A DNA stretch of 64,000 nt from Silanimonas sp021297925 (GCA_027532825.1 JAPZTL010000009.1:353198-417197); one strand, 5' to 3'; positions 37,307-46,078 are shown, counted from the stretch's first letter. Notes: generated from the sequence alone by a model not told the origin. Numbers and translations are program-made.

Positions 37307-37366
37307 GGTGGTTCCAACTCCAGTCGTGCTGCGTCGTCGTTGGGCCGGACGGCGCTTACGGCGGAT

Positions 37367-37442
37367 TGGTGCCGACAGTCCGGATCGAACGGACGACCTA
37401 CCGCTTACAAGGCGGTTGCTCTACCAGCTGAGCTATGCCGGC
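37367..37442 (-). tRNA. tRNA-Thr (anticodon TGT)
   Basis: A complete 76-nt tRNA with encoded CCA. Acceptor arms are GCCGGCA / TGTCGGC (one G-U pair). The D arm contains AGCTCAGCTGGTAGAGC. The anticodon stem is ACCGC/GCGGT around loop CTTGTAA, giving anticodon TGT (reads ACA, Thr). The T arm is GTCCG TTCGATC CGGAC. All four stems pair. It stands alone between arginase and the SPOR gene. Confidence 0.96.
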
Positions 37443-37504
37443 GCTGGGGGCAGCAGTTTAACCCGGCCGGTCGCCGTCCCATCGCGCCGGGGCCGCGGCC
37501 CGCC

Positions 37505-38158
37505 TCAGAAGCAGGGAATGGGCCGGGCCTGCCATGCGCCGGCGCCCAAGGGGGTCCGCCAGTCGTAGTTGGGCGCCACGGCGATCTCCAGCCACCACTG
37601 CGGGCGGTCCTCGTTGGCCGCCTCGACCACCGCCTCGATGCCCAGGGCCTTCAGTTCGGCCTGCCGGGCCTCCGCGTTCTTCTGCTCGCGGAACAGCCCC
37701 AGGGAGACGGTGTTCTCGCCCGGCCCCGCAGTAACGACGTAGTAGTCGCGGATGCCCTGCGCGGCCAGTGCGCGGGCCCCCGCCAGGGCGTCCGCGCGCG
37801 AAGCCGCGACCGGCAGGTAAACCCGCCACCCGCGCGTGCTCTGCACCTGTGCCTCGCGGTACTGGAGCTTTCCGACCGCGACGCCAAGGACGTCGACGGC
37901 GCGACGCAGCGAGGAGGGTGTGTCGAAGGGGCCCACGGACAGGCAGGCCATCGACTCGGCGAGGCGGGTCGGCGCCATGGCCAGCTCGGCCGACGCCGAC
38001 TGCGCCTCGAGTTCGGCCTCCGCGAGCAGGGTCAGGGTCGGCACTCCGGACTCGCCGGCCGGGAGGACCGCCACCCGCGTCGGGACATGCAGGCCCCACC
38101 ACAACGCCGCCGCCGCGTTGAGGCACAGGAGGATGACGAGGAGGCCGCGGGAGAGCAT
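37505..38158 (-). CDS. SPOR-domain membrane protein
   Basis: A 217-aa protein with one N-terminal membrane anchor (LLVILLCLNAAAALWWGL) and a periplasmic part. The SPOR domain spans about residues 70-160 (CLSVGPFDTPSSLRRAVDVL then GWRVYLPVAASRADALAGA and VSLGLFREQKNAEAR) and should bind denuded peptidoglycan glycans at the division site. It is the last gene of the birA-coaX run, 12 bp after coaX. The coaX-SPOR neighbourhood is common in gammaproteobacteria. Specific function unknown. Confidence 0.85.
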   Translation of the reverse strand: MLSRGLLVILLCLNAAAALWWGLHVPTRVAVLPAGESGVPTLTLLAEAELEAQSASAELAMAPTRLAESMACLSVGPFDTPSSLRRAVDVLGVAVGKLQYREAQVQSTRGWRVYLPVAASRADALAGARALAAQGIRDYYVVTAGPGENTVSLGLFREQKNAEARQAELKALGIEAVVEAANEDRPQWWLEIAVAPNYDWRTPLGAGAWQARPIPCF

Positions 38159-38170
38159 CGGGCCAGTCTA

Positions 38171-38926
38171 TCAGCGCGGGCTCAGGGCTCCTTCGGCGCG
38201 AGCCAGATGCCAGAGCCCCTCCAGGACCCGATGCTCGGCGAGCACCGGGGCCACGCCGACCAGGGCCTCGATCGCCGGCGCGAAGCGCGCCGCGTCGCCC
38301 CCGGCCAACCCCAGCACCGGGGACTCGCCGAGCCGCGTCCGAGCCTCGTGCCACGCGGCCGCGACCATCCCGACCGCCTGCGCTTCGACGCCGGCCGCGA
38401 CGGCCTGTGGCGTGTCTGCCGCGAAACCGGCGGCCCAAGGGGCGTTGCCCCGGTCGAGCGCCGGGAAGCGCTGCGCGAGCGCCTCGCGCGCATGCCGGGG
38501 CGCGATGCCGATCATCCCACCGTGGTGGCGGCCCGACGCGTCGAGCAGGTCCAGCGTGATCGCACTGCCGAAGCTGGCCAGCAGGTGCGCCCCGCCGGCG
38601 TGTCGCGCCGCGATCAGGGCGAGGAAGCGGTCGACGCCGAGCCGGGACGGGTCCGCGTAGGCGATCCGCAGGCCCAGCGCCTCGGCCCGCGTGGTCACGC
38701 GACGCACCGTGCGACCGCCCTCCGCCAGCACCCCGGCGACGCGAGCGCCCCGGGCCTCGGGTGCGACGCTGGCCCACCACGCGGGCGCGTCGTCCCCCGC
38801 GAGGGCTTCGCGCAGCCCCAACTCGAGGTCCGGCCCTTCCCACGGCAAAGCCAACACCGGCCCGAGGCCGGTCGCCGTCGCCCGCGCCGCCTTGAGCCGT
38901 GAGTTCCCGAGATCAAGCAGCCACAC
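38171..38926 (-). CDS. coaX: Type III pantothenate kinase
   Basis: A 251-aa ASKHA-fold kinase for the first step of CoA synthesis. Motifs are the phosphate-1 loop LLDLGNSRLK, the pantothenate-site GVDRFLALIAAR, and the phosphate-2 region SFGSAITLDLLDASGRHHGG followed by GMIGIAPRHAREAL. It overlaps the birA gene by 14 bp, and the birA-coaX order is common. Length is normal for CoaX. Confidence 0.93.
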   Translation of the reverse strand: MWLLDLGNSRLKAARATATGLGPVLALPWEGPDLELGLREALAGDDAPAWWASVAPEARGARVAGVLAEGGRTVRRVTTRAEALGLRIAYADPSRLGVDRFLALIAARHAGGAHLLASFGSAITLDLLDASGRHHGGMIGIAPRHAREALAQRFPALDRGNAPWAAGFAADTPQAVAAGVEAQAVGMVAAAWHEARTRLGESPVLGLAGGDAARFAPAIEALVGVAPVLAEHRVLEGLWHLARAEGALSPR

Positions 38927-39686
38927 GGACGCTCACCTCGCCGGCATGGTGGACCGCCTCGCCCTCGGCATGGCGCACCCGGAGCCCGCCGTCCGCCGAG
39001 ATCCCGAGCGCGTGACCGTCCCGCCAGCCGTCGCCGACCTGCACGCGCACGAGGCGTCCGGCGAGCACGTCCACCCCGGGCCAGTCCGCGGCGAACGGCG
39101 CGAAGCCCTCCGCATCGAAGCGGGCCAGCGCCGGCAGCACGGCATCGAGCACCGTGCTCGCCAGCGCATCGGCGTCGACGGGCCAGCCCTCGCGAGCGAG
39201 GTCCGTCCAGCGTTGGTCGATCGCCGCATCGTCCGGCAAGGCCCGGTTGAGCCCGAGCCCGAGCACGAGCACGGGCCGGGGCGAGGTCTCGCGCACATCG
39301 ACCAGCAGTCCACCGAGCTTGGCGTCGCCGACGACGAGGTCGTTCGGCCACTTCACCCCGATCCGCGGGCCGCCGGCCTCGCGCAGCGCTCCGGCCACGC
39401 GGACGGCCACCGCCAGCCCCAATGGCGCCAGCGAGGCCAGCGGCCGATCGAAGGCGCGCAGCACGCTCAGGGCGAGCGCCGAGTCGGGCGGCGTCTGCCA
39501 CGCGCGCCCCCGTCGTCCCCGCCCGGCGGTCTGCCGGCCGGCGAGATACACCGCAGACCCCGTGTCCGGCACCGCGCCCTCGAGCGCCCAGTCCTGGGTC
39601 GATCCAGTCGCTTCGACCCAGTGCCAGCGCGCCAGCTCGGCGCGGGCGTCCGGGCCCAGACGCAGCGCCGGCTCAGGCACGGCCAC
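38913..39686 (-). CDS. birA: Biotin-[acetyl-CoA-carboxylase] ligase, monofunctional
   Basis: A 257-aa biotin protein ligase that charges the biotin carboxyl carrier protein. The catalytic signature appears as AGRQTAGRGRRGRAWQ (biotinyl-AMP loop), with WVEATGSTQDWAL before it and VKWPNDLVVGDAKLGGLLVD after it. A small C-terminal SH3-like domain closes the protein (LVRVQVGDGWRDGHALGIS). There is no N-terminal winged helix, so unlike E. coli BirA it should not act as a repressor. It overlaps both plsY (14 bp) and coaX (14 bp). Confidence 0.93.
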   Translation of the reverse strand: MAVPEPALRLGPDARAELARWHWVEATGSTQDWALEGAVPDTGSAVYLAGRQTAGRGRRGRAWQTPPDSALALSVLRAFDRPLASLAPLGLAVAVRVAGALREAGGPRIGVKWPNDLVVGDAKLGGLLVDVRETSPRPVLVLGLGLNRALPDDAAIDQRWTDLAREGWPVDADALASTVLDAVLPALARFDAEGFAPFAADWPGVDVLAGRLVRVQVGDGWRDGHALGISADGGLRVRHAEGEAVHHAGEVSVRVAA

Positions 39687-40320
39687 CCCCGCCGGTAAAC
39701 TGAGACCAAGCGCGGGCCAGTACCCGGGCCCTCTCGAAGCGGTGCTCGGTCCCGGCGCGGAGGCGCGCCAGATTGGCTCGGTGTGTCCACGCCACGAACA
39801 CCGCCACGCCGCCGGCGAACACCAACCCGGCCTCGCCCTGCCCCGTGGCCAGCGCCCAGAGGGGCAAGGTCAGGCCGGCCATCACCGTCGACAGGCCGAC
39901 ATAGCCGGTCGTGAGAAGGACCAGCAGCCACGCGGCGAACAGCGGCGCCAGCGCCATGGGCCAGAGCACCGCGAGGCCCCCGACCAGCGTCGCCGCGCCC
40001 TTGCCGCCGCGGAATCCGTGGAACACCGGCCAGACGTGGCCGGCCACGGCCGCCGCGACCGCCGCCAGCGCCCAAGGCTCGCCGGGAACCAGCGCACGCA
40101 CCAGCAGCACCGCCGCCACGCCCTTCCCGATGTCGACCATCACTGTGCCCAGCGCGAAGCGCCAGCCCTGCGTGCGGAACGCGTTGGTGCCACCGGCGTT
40201 GCCGCTGCCCTGCGTGCGGATGTCGACGCCGCGGAATCGGCCGAGCAGCAGGCTCCCGGAGATCGAGCCCAGCAGGTAGGCGGCGACCAGTGCGCCGAGC
40301 GCCGCCGGATCGAGGCTCAC
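39673..40320 (-). CDS. plsY: Acyl-phosphate:glycerol-3-phosphate acyltransferase PlsY
   Basis: A 215-aa inner-membrane enzyme that acylates glycerol-3-phosphate with acyl-phosphate. Signatures are GSGNAGGTNAFRTQG and FHGFRGGKGAATLVG, spread over several membrane helices. The start is GTG at 40320, in a GTGA overlap with the stop of the upstream fatty-acid-kinase fusion; longer in-frame starts are shadow. Direct coupling to a FakA/FakB fusion suggests the acyl-phosphate is made by that protein and handed to PlsY. Confidence 0.92.
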   Translation of the reverse strand: MSLDPAALGALVAAYLLGSISGSLLLGRFRGVDIRTQGSGNAGGTNAFRTQGWRFALGTVMVDIGKGVAAVLLVRALVPGEPWALAAVAAAVAGHVWPVFHGFRGGKGAATLVGGLAVLWPMALAPLFAAWLLVLLTTGYVGLSTVMAGLTLPLWALATGQGEAGLVFAGGVAVFVAWTHRANLARLRAGTEHRFERARVLARAWSQFTGGGGRA

Positions 40321-42167
40321 GCGTCCACCGGCTGCAGGGAGGCGACCAGCGCGCCCGGCCCGGCATGCGCACCGACGGCGGCGCCGGTCTCGACCAGCCA
40401 CGATTCGGCGACGTCCAGCCGCTCGCGCAGCGCCGCCAGCAGCGCCTCGCCGTCGTCCGGCACGCCGCAGTGGCCGACGATCAAGCGCCAGCGGCGGCCC
40501 GGCGGCATGCGCTTGGCCACGTGCGCGGCGAAACGCTCGGGCACGCGATGCCGGCCGAACAGCGCCGAACGCGGATGCAGGCGGCCGTCGGCCTCGACCA
40601 CTGCGATCGGCGTCGCCCGCAGCGCGCCGGCCACCCAGCCGGCCCAGGCCGGGACCCGACCGCCGCGCACCGCGTGGCGGATGTCCCGCGCCAGCGCGAT
40701 CGTGCGGGTCGCCCCCTTCAGTGCCTCGAGTCGCGCCATCACCTGCGCGCGGCTGGCGCCGGCGCGGACGAGCTCGGCGGCGGCCATCGCGAGCAAGGCC
40801 TGGCCACCGGCCGCATTGCCGGTATCGAAGACGTGGACGCGCGCGCCCTCGACGCGCTGCGCGGCGGCCTCGGCGGCCTGCAGCGTGCCGGACACCGCGC
40901 GGGACAGGCCGACGTACACGACCTCGGCGTGGTGCGAGAGCAGGAACTCGAACAGGCGGCGGAAATCCCCGACCGGCGGCTGGCTGGTGCGCGGCAAAAG
41001 GTCCTCTTCGCGCAGGCGGCGATAGAACTCGGTCGTCGAGAGCCCGACGCGGTCAAGGTAATCCTGCTCGCCGAAGTTCAGGCGCAAGGGCACCACGTGG
41101 ACGTCGAGCGCGTCGGCGACGCCCTCGGGCAGGTCCGCCGAGCTGTCGGTGACGACCACCACGCCGCCCGGCGCGCTGGCCGTGCGCGACTGCGCCAGCA
41201 TGTCGTCGGCCTTGCCGGCCTCGACACGCCCGAAGCTCGCCAAGGCCTCGAACATCCGCGCCGGCAGGCCGACATGCGCATGCACCTTCAGCCGGTGGGG
41301 GCCGCCGGCCACGACGACGCAGTCCGCCCCAAGGCCGGAGAGCGCGGCCTGGATCCGCCCACGGTCGAGGCCGTCGCCGACCAGCAGGCACTCGGTGCAC
41401 CAGCGGTGGCGGGGGTCGACATCGCCCTCGCCGTCGTGCAGGCGGGCATGGACGACCTCGAAGGCGACATCGGGATCGACGTGGGCGGGATGCTCGGCGG
41501 CGTGGCGACGCGACAGGAAATCGGCGATGCCCTCCAGGAGATCGACGAAGCCCTGCGCCCCTGCATCCACGACACCGGCCTTGCGCAACACCGGAAGCTG
41601 GTCCGGCGTGCGGGCCAGCGCCTCGCGGGCACGCCCCAGCGCCGACTCGAACCAGGCCTTGAGTTCCGCGCACTCGCGCGACTCCGCAGCCTGCGCCAGC
41701 CCTTCGGCGAAGGCGGAAATCACGCTGAGCATCGTGCCTTCGCGGGGCTCGGCCATCGCGCCACGGGCCGAACGGGCGGCCGCGGCAGCGGCCTCGGCGA
41801 GGTCGCGGCGGCTGAGCGAGGACCGCGCACCGACCGCTTCGGACAGGCCGCTGAAGAACTGGGCGAGGATCGCGCCGGAATTGCCGCGCGCGCCGTCGAC
41901 CGCCTCGTCGCCGACGCGCCGGAGCAGGACCCCGACGCCGGCCGCGCGCCGCTGCAGCGCCCCCTGCAGCACGGTGCCGAGCGTCAGCGCCATGTTGTTC
42001 CCGGTGTCCCCGTCCGGCACCGGGAACACATTGATCTGGTTCAGCGCGTCGCGGCGGGCGATCACCCGGCGGGCGCCGGCGATCAGGGCGTGGCGGAGCG
42101 CCGCGGCGCGGATGCGGCCGGCGGCGGGCACCGGCGACGGCGGGATCGTCAGGGTGGCGGCATTCAT
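40317..42167 (-). CDS. Fused fatty acid kinase: FakA-like Dak2 domain plus FakB/DegV domain
   Basis: A 616-aa cytoplasmic fusion. Residues about 30-215 are a Dak2 ATP-binding domain with NQINVFPVPDGDTGNNM and GARGNSGAILAQFFSGL. About 255-335 resembles the FakA middle domain (CTECLLVGDGLDRGRIQ; HRLKVHAHVGLP). About 345-616 is a complete DegV/FakB lipid-binding domain (VVVTDSSADLPEGVADAL; TSQPPVGDFRRLFE). In Gram-positive bacteria FakA and FakB are separate and phosphorylate free fatty acids. Here the FakA C-terminal domain appears replaced by DegV. The gene overlaps plsY (GTGA), the enzyme that uses acyl-phosphate. Confidence 0.88.
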   Translation of the reverse strand: MNAATLTIPPSPVPAAGRIRAAALRHALIAGARRVIARRDALNQINVFPVPDGDTGNNMALTLGTVLQGALQRRAAGVGVLLRRVGDEAVDGARGNSGAILAQFFSGLSEAVGARSSLSRRDLAEAAAAAARSARGAMAEPREGTMLSVISAFAEGLAQAAESRECAELKAWFESALGRAREALARTPDQLPVLRKAGVVDAGAQGFVDLLEGIADFLSRRHAAEHPAHVDPDVAFEVVHARLHDGEGDVDPRHRWCTECLLVGDGLDRGRIQAALSGLGADCVVVAGGPHRLKVHAHVGLPARMFEALASFGRVEAGKADDMLAQSRTASAPGGVVVVTDSSADLPEGVADALDVHVVPLRLNFGEQDYLDRVGLSTTEFYRRLREEDLLPRTSQPPVGDFRRLFEFLLSHHAEVVYVGLSRAVSGTLQAAEAAAQRVEGARVHVFDTGNAAGGQALLAMAAAELVRAGASRAQVMARLEALKGATRTIALARDIRHAVRGGRVPAWAGWVAGALRATPIAVVEADGRLHPRSALFGRHRVPERFAAHVAKRMPPGRRWRLIVGHCGVPDDGEALLAALRERLDVAESWLVETGAAVGAHAGPGALVASLQPVDA

Positions 42168-42327
42168 CCGCCGAGTCTGGAGGAAATCGGGCCCGGGCGG
42201 CATGTTGCAGGGCAGCACCGCTTCTTCACGCGACCAAGGCGCGCACGCGGCCGGGACCGGCGCTATGCTCGCAACGTTCTGCCGCGCTCGCGCATCCAGA
42301 GGCAGGGCCCCGCTCGAGGACGACCCC

Positions 42328-42603
42328 ATGCTCCGTCTCGCCTGCCTGCTGCTTTCGTTCGCCGGATGGTCCGCGCCGTGCGTCGCCGCCACGCCGACCG
42401 CGACCGCGCCGACCCCGGTCGCCGAGGCGTCCTGCCGAACGGCCAAGGGCGAGGCCGAGCCTTCCGAGGTCGCGGGTATGCCCTCCGATGCCGCGCCGCG
42501 CGCCTCGGCGGCGCCCGCCACCCCGGGCGCACGGGGATCGTCCGCCGCCCCTCGCGTCGCGACCCCACGCTGGAACCGCCTGTTGCCCGGCATGTTCCGC
42601 TGA
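42328..42603 (+). CDS. Small secreted Ala/Pro-rich protein, unknown
   Basis: A 91-aa ORF with a good signal peptide (MLRLACLLLSFAGWSAP, cleavage near CVAA) and a low-complexity Ala/Pro/Thr mature part ending RWNRLLPGMFR. It is divergent from the fatty-acid-kinase fusion and ends 6 bp before mtfA. I do not recognise it. Composition alone makes a true small exported protein plausible, but it is not proven. Confidence 0.5.
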   Translation: MLRLACLLLSFAGWSAPCVAATPTATAPTPVAEASCRTAKGEAEPSEVAGMPSDAAPRASAAPATPGARGSSAAPRVATPRWNRLLPGMFR

Positions 42604-42609
42604 CCGCGG

Positions 42610-43398
42610 ATGGCCCAGCCCTGGTGGCGCCGCCTGTGGCGCGCCGAACCCGCGTTCACCGCCGATGAGTGGCAGGCCGTCGTCGACGGCAGCCCCCTGA
42701 TCCGTGGCCTCGGCGCGGACGACCAGGCCCGGATCGCCCGGCTCGCGGACCGCTTCCTGCACGACAAAGCGATCACCCCGGCACACGACCTCGTGCTGGC
42801 GCCGCGAGACCGCTTGGCGCTGGCGGCGCACGCCTGCCTGCCGCTCCTGCGATTCGGCGAGTCGGGGCTGCGCGGCTGGTCGCAGGTCATCGTGCATCCG
42901 GGCGCGTTCCGGGTGGACCACCGCCGCCACGGCGCACCGCACGAGATCGACGAGCTCGAGGTGGTGCACGAAGGCACCGAGGACCGCGAGGGCGAAAGCT
43001 GGAAGTACGGCCCGATGGTCTTGAGCTGGGCCGATCTCGACGCGGAAATCCGCGAGCCCGAACCCGGCTACCAGCTGGTCGTCCATGAGATGGCCCACAA
43101 GCTCGACGCGCTCGACGGCCTCCTCGACGGCACGCCTCCCCTGCCCGCGGCCTGGCAGCGCGAATGGGCGCGAGATTTCGGAGCGGCCTTCGAATCCCTC
43201 AACGCGCTGCTCGACGCCGACCCGGATGCCGAGACGCCGATCGATCCGTATGCGGCCGAGGCGCCCGAGGAATTCTTCGCGGTCTGCAGCGAGTACCACT
43301 TCACCGCCCCCGACGTGCTGCGCGCCACCTACCCGGCGGTCGCGGCCCATCTGGAGCGCTTCTACGGCCCGCCACCGCGGCTGGCTATCGCCGGTTAG
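42610..43398 (+). CDS. mtfA: MtfA-type zinc peptidase (M90)
   Basis: A 262-aa cytosolic zinc metallopeptidase of the MtfA family. The zinc motif is VVHEMAHKLD (His159-Glu-x-x-His163), followed by EFFAVCSEYHF with the third ligand region. The N-terminal part (WWRRLWRAEPAFTADEWQAVV; LPLLRFGESGLRGW) is typical. In E. coli MtfA is linked to the Mlc glucose repressor; that role is not implied here. It ends 9 bp before the convergent sensor-kinase stop. Confidence 0.92.
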   Translation: MAQPWWRRLWRAEPAFTADEWQAVVDGSPLIRGLGADDQARIARLADRFLHDKAITPAHDLVLAPRDRLALAAHACLPLLRFGESGLRGWSQVIVHPGAFRVDHRRHGAPHEIDELEVVHEGTEDREGESWKYGPMVLSWADLDAEIREPEPGYQLVVHEMAHKLDALDGLLDGTPPLPAAWQREWARDFGAAFESLNALLDADPDAETPIDPYAAEAPEEFFAVCSEYHFTAPDVLRATYPAVAAHLERFYGPPPRLAIAG

Positions 43399-43407
43399 GC
43401 GGCGGGC

Positions 43408-44799
43408 TCAGACCTGGGGCGGCACCCGGACCACGAACCGCGCCCCGCCGAGCTCCGGCGCGCGCTCCACCGTCAGCGCGCCCTGGTAGGCCGCGCAGAT
43501 GTCCAGCACGATCGACAGGCCGATGCCGTGGCCCTGCACGCGTTCGTCGCCGCGGACGCCGCGCTGCAACAGGCGCTCGATCTGGTCGTCCGGAATGCCG
43601 GGGCCATCGTCCTCCACCGCGATCACGATGCCAGCTCGCTTTCCCGTTGAAGCGGGCAGCACGCCGACCTGCAGGACGACCCGGCGCTTCGCCCACTTGA
43701 AGGCGTTCTCGAGGAGGTTGCCGAGCAGCTCCTGCAGGTCGCCCAGCTCACCATGGAAGCGCGCGGCCGGATCGATGTCGAACTCGGCCAATACCCCCTT
43801 GGCGGCGTAGATCTTCTCCAGGCCCAGCACGATCTCCTCGGCCGTGGCCTCGACCTTGAGCGGCGCCGCGAACAGCACGTGGCCGGACCGCGCGGCGCGC
43901 GAGAGCTGGTAGCCGACGATGTCGTTCATGCGCTGAACCTGCGTGCGGACCTCCGACCGCAGCTCCGCCGGCGACGCCCCGGCATCGAGCAGGCTCTGGA
44001 GCACGGCGAGCGGTGTCTTCAGCGAATGCGCGAGGTCGCCCAGCGTGCGCCGCACCTGCTCGAGGTTGCGGCGCTCGGAGTCGATCAGCGCATTGATGCT
44101 GTCGGTCAGCGGATGGAGCTCCCGCGGGTGGTCGTCGCTCAGGCGGGCCACGCTGCCCTGCTGAACGTCGGCCAGCGCCGCCTCCACGCCCGCCAGCGGC
44201 TTCAGGCTCCAGCGCAGCGCCAGGGCCTGCACCACCAGCAACAGCAGGGCCGCACCACCCAGCCAAGCCCACAGCGTGCGACGGAATACGCCCACCTGTC
44301 CCGCCACGTAGCCGGCATCCTCGTAGAGCGCGAGGGTCAGCTCCAGGTCGCCGCGCCCGGTCTCCCAGATCGTCGTGAGGGAGTAGCGATACACCGACAG
44401 CGGATCACCGCTGGCCGCCGTCGCCGGCAGCGGGCCGTCGAAGCGACCGCGTCCCGGCTCGCCGGACTCCGGCGGCGGCAGGATGCGCCCCAGCGACGAG
44501 GCCGATTCCCAGCGCACGTTCTGCCCGACCAAGCCGGCGTACAGGCCGCTGCCCGGCCGGTCGAAGCGCGGGTCCGGGGCCACCTGCGGCATCACGATGG
44601 TGCCGGAACGCAGCACCTCGGCGCCGTTGAGGAAGGCCTTCGCGAAATTCTCCAGCCGCTCCCGCTGGCTGTTCACGGCCGCGTTCGCGAACGCGCGGTC
44701 CAGCGCGTAACCGGTCAGGCCGAGGAACGCCACCAGCCCGAGGCTGGCGGCCAGCAGCTGGCGCGCCTGCAACGACAGGCGGCGGCGCAGCCCGATCAC
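43408..44799 (-). CDS. phoQ: PhoQ-like sensor histidine kinase
   Basis: A 463-aa inner-membrane kinase. Two membrane helices (about 13-33 and 172-194) enclose a 140-residue periplasmic sensor. A HAMP-like linker precedes the H-box GDLAHSLKTPLAVLQ (His258). The catalytic part shows N-box NLLENAFKWAKR, G1 DDGPGIPD and G2 GHGIGLSIV. LAHSLKTPL is characteristic of PhoQ-type kinases. The start codon lies 6 bp after the stop of the paired regulator gene. The signal (Mg2+, cationic peptides or other) cannot be deduced. Confidence 0.88.
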   Translation of the reverse strand: MIGLRRRLSLQARQLLAASLGLVAFLGLTGYALDRAFANAAVNSQRERLENFAKAFLNGAEVLRSGTIVMPQVAPDPRFDRPGSGLYAGLVGQNVRWESASSLGRILPPPESGEPGRGRFDGPLPATAASGDPLSVYRYSLTTIWETGRGDLELTLALYEDAGYVAGQVGVFRRTLWAWLGGAALLLLVVQALALRWSLKPLAGVEAALADVQQGSVARLSDDHPRELHPLTDSINALIDSERRNLEQVRRTLGDLAHSLKTPLAVLQSLLDAGASPAELRSEVRTQVQRMNDIVGYQLSRAARSGHVLFAAPLKVEATAEEIVLGLEKIYAAKGVLAEFDIDPAARFHGELGDLQELLGNLLENAFKWAKRRVVLQVGVLPASTGKRAGIVIAVEDDGPGIPDDQIERLLQRGVRGDERVQGHGIGLSIVLDICAAYQGALTVERAPELGGARFVVRVPPQV

Positions 44800-44805
44800 C
44801 CCCGC

Positions 44806-45486
44806 TTACTCGTTGCGGGGGATGGCGAAGCGGTAGCCGCGGCCGCGGACCGTTTCGATGGGCTTGAGCTCGCCGTCCGGGTCCAGCTTCTTCCGCAGGC
44901 GGCCGATGAAGACCTCGAGCACGTTGGAATCGCGATCGAAGTCCTGCTGGTAGATGTGCTCGGTGAGGTCGGCCTTCGAGACCAGCTCGCCGGCATGCAG
45001 CATCAGGTACTCGAGCACCTTGTACTCGTAGCTCGTCAGGTCGACCGGCGCGCCGCCGACGGTGACCGTCTGGGCCGACAGGTCGAGGCGGACCGGCCCG
45101 CACTCGAGCAGCGGCTTGCTCCAGCCCGCGGCGCGGCGCAGCAGCGCGTTGATGCGCGCCAGCAATTCCTCGACGTGGAAGGGCTTGACGAGGTAGTCGT
45201 CGGCGCCGGACTTCAAGCCCTCGACCTTGTCCTGCCACGAGGAGCGCGCGGTCAGGATCAGGATCGGGAACTTCTTGCCTTCGGCGCGCAGCGCCTTGAC
45301 GAGGTCCATGCCCGACATCTTCGGCAGGCCGAGGTCGATGATGGCGAGGTCGAACGGCACCTCGCGACCGTTGTACAGGCCCTCCTCGCCGTCGCCGGCG
45401 GCGTCGACCGCGAAGCCTTCGCGCTTGAGTCGGGCAGCGAGGGTCTCCCGCAGCGGGGCTTCGTCTTCGACCAGCAGGATGCGCAT
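44806..45486 (-). CDS. phoP: PhoP-like OmpR-family response regulator
   Basis: A 226-aa DNA-binding regulator. The receiver domain has the acidic pocket (LLVEDEAP), phosphoacceptor Asp51 in IIDLGLPKMSG, Thr/Ser in ILTARSSW and Lys in DDYLVKPFH. The winged-helix effector domain (about 125-220) shows LTSYEYKVLEYLMLHAGELVS... shortened here, then SNVLEVFIGRLRKKL and VRGRGYRF. First gene of the pair with the PhoQ-like kinase. It follows a PepSY-protein gene by 33 bp, so the three may be cotranscribed. Confidence 0.9.
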   Translation of the reverse strand: MRILLVEDEAPLRETLAARLKREGFAVDAAGDGEEGLYNGREVPFDLAIIDLGLPKMSGMDLVKALRAEGKKFPILILTARSSWQDKVEGLKSGADDYLVKPFHVEELLARINALLRRAAGWSKPLLECGPVRLDLSAQTVTVGGAPVDLTSYEYKVLEYLMLHAGELVSKADLTEHIYQQDFDRDSNVLEVFIGRLRKKLDPDGELKPIETVRGRGYRFAIPRNE

Positions 45487-45519
45487 GGACTCTCCTCGGT
45501 GCAGCCGGGCGTGCCGGCG

Positions 45520-45954
45520 TCAGGATCGATCGCCGCGTTCGGCGGGCGGCAGGGTTTCCGGCAGGCCGAGGTCGCTCGGCACGTCGGCGGGACGGGGGTC
45601 GGCGGGCGGCAGCGGGGCTTCTTCGCGACCGAAGGGATCGCGGCCGGGACCGCCGTGACGCTCGCGCCAGGCGTCGCGGCGGCGCTCGCGCGGGTCTTCG
45701 CGCATGATGCGGACGCGGCCGTCGGGCGTCAGCACCTTGAGGCGGTAGACCTCGCGTCCGTCGCGCTGCATGCGCTCCGCTCGGAGCACCTCGCCCCCGG
45801 TCTGGCGCTCGGCGCGAAGCACCGACTCCGGCAGTTCCGAGCGCTCCGGCGCGGCCACCGGGGCCTCGGACGGCGGGCCGGCCTGCGCACGCACACCCGT
45901 CGACGCCAGCAAGGCGGCGCTCAGGGCGAACAGGGCGAAGCGGGGGGCACGCAT
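45520..45954 (-). CDS. Secreted PepSY-like protein upstream of phoPQ
   Basis: A 144-aa exported protein. Signal peptide about 1-23 (FALFALSAALLASTGVRAQ). The central part has a short PepSY-like pattern: GGEVLRAERMQRDGREVYRL followed by LTPDGRVRIMRED. The Pro/Arg-rich tail (about 90-144) looks disordered. PepSY proteins often sit beside PhoPQ in Xanthomonadales and may modulate sensing or proteases in the periplasm; this is inference. The ATG at 45954 was chosen because it begins the signal peptide. Confidence 0.75.
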   Translation of the reverse strand: MRAPRFALFALSAALLASTGVRAQAGPPSEAPVAAPERSELPESVLRAERQTGGEVLRAERMQRDGREVYRLKVLTPDGRVRIMREDPRERRRDAWRERHGGPGRDPFGREEAPLPPADPRPADVPSDLGLPETLPPAERGDRS

Positions 45955-46033
45955 GGGCCAAGGATAGCGAGGTGGGCACCGGACCAGCCAGCGATGTGCG
46001 CAGTCTGGTCGTGCGGCGGTGAACCGGCTCTTA

Positions 46034-46060
46034 AACCGCGCGACGCGGCGCAACGCGGTT
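46034..46060 (-). terminator. Weak hairpin after the CtlX-like gene
   Basis: Arms AACCGCG / CGCGGTT around a 13-nt loop, 18 bp after the stop of the gene at 46079. On the minus strand TTTAAGAG follows. It is a plausible but weak terminator separating it from the PepSY gene. Confidence 0.4.
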
Positions 46061-46078
46061 CAGGCGCGACGGCGCCGC

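Noticed and set aside
38695..39501. Alternative frames over coaX, birA and plsY
   Set aside because: Several long frames overlap here, but only the three called frames contain complete family motifs.
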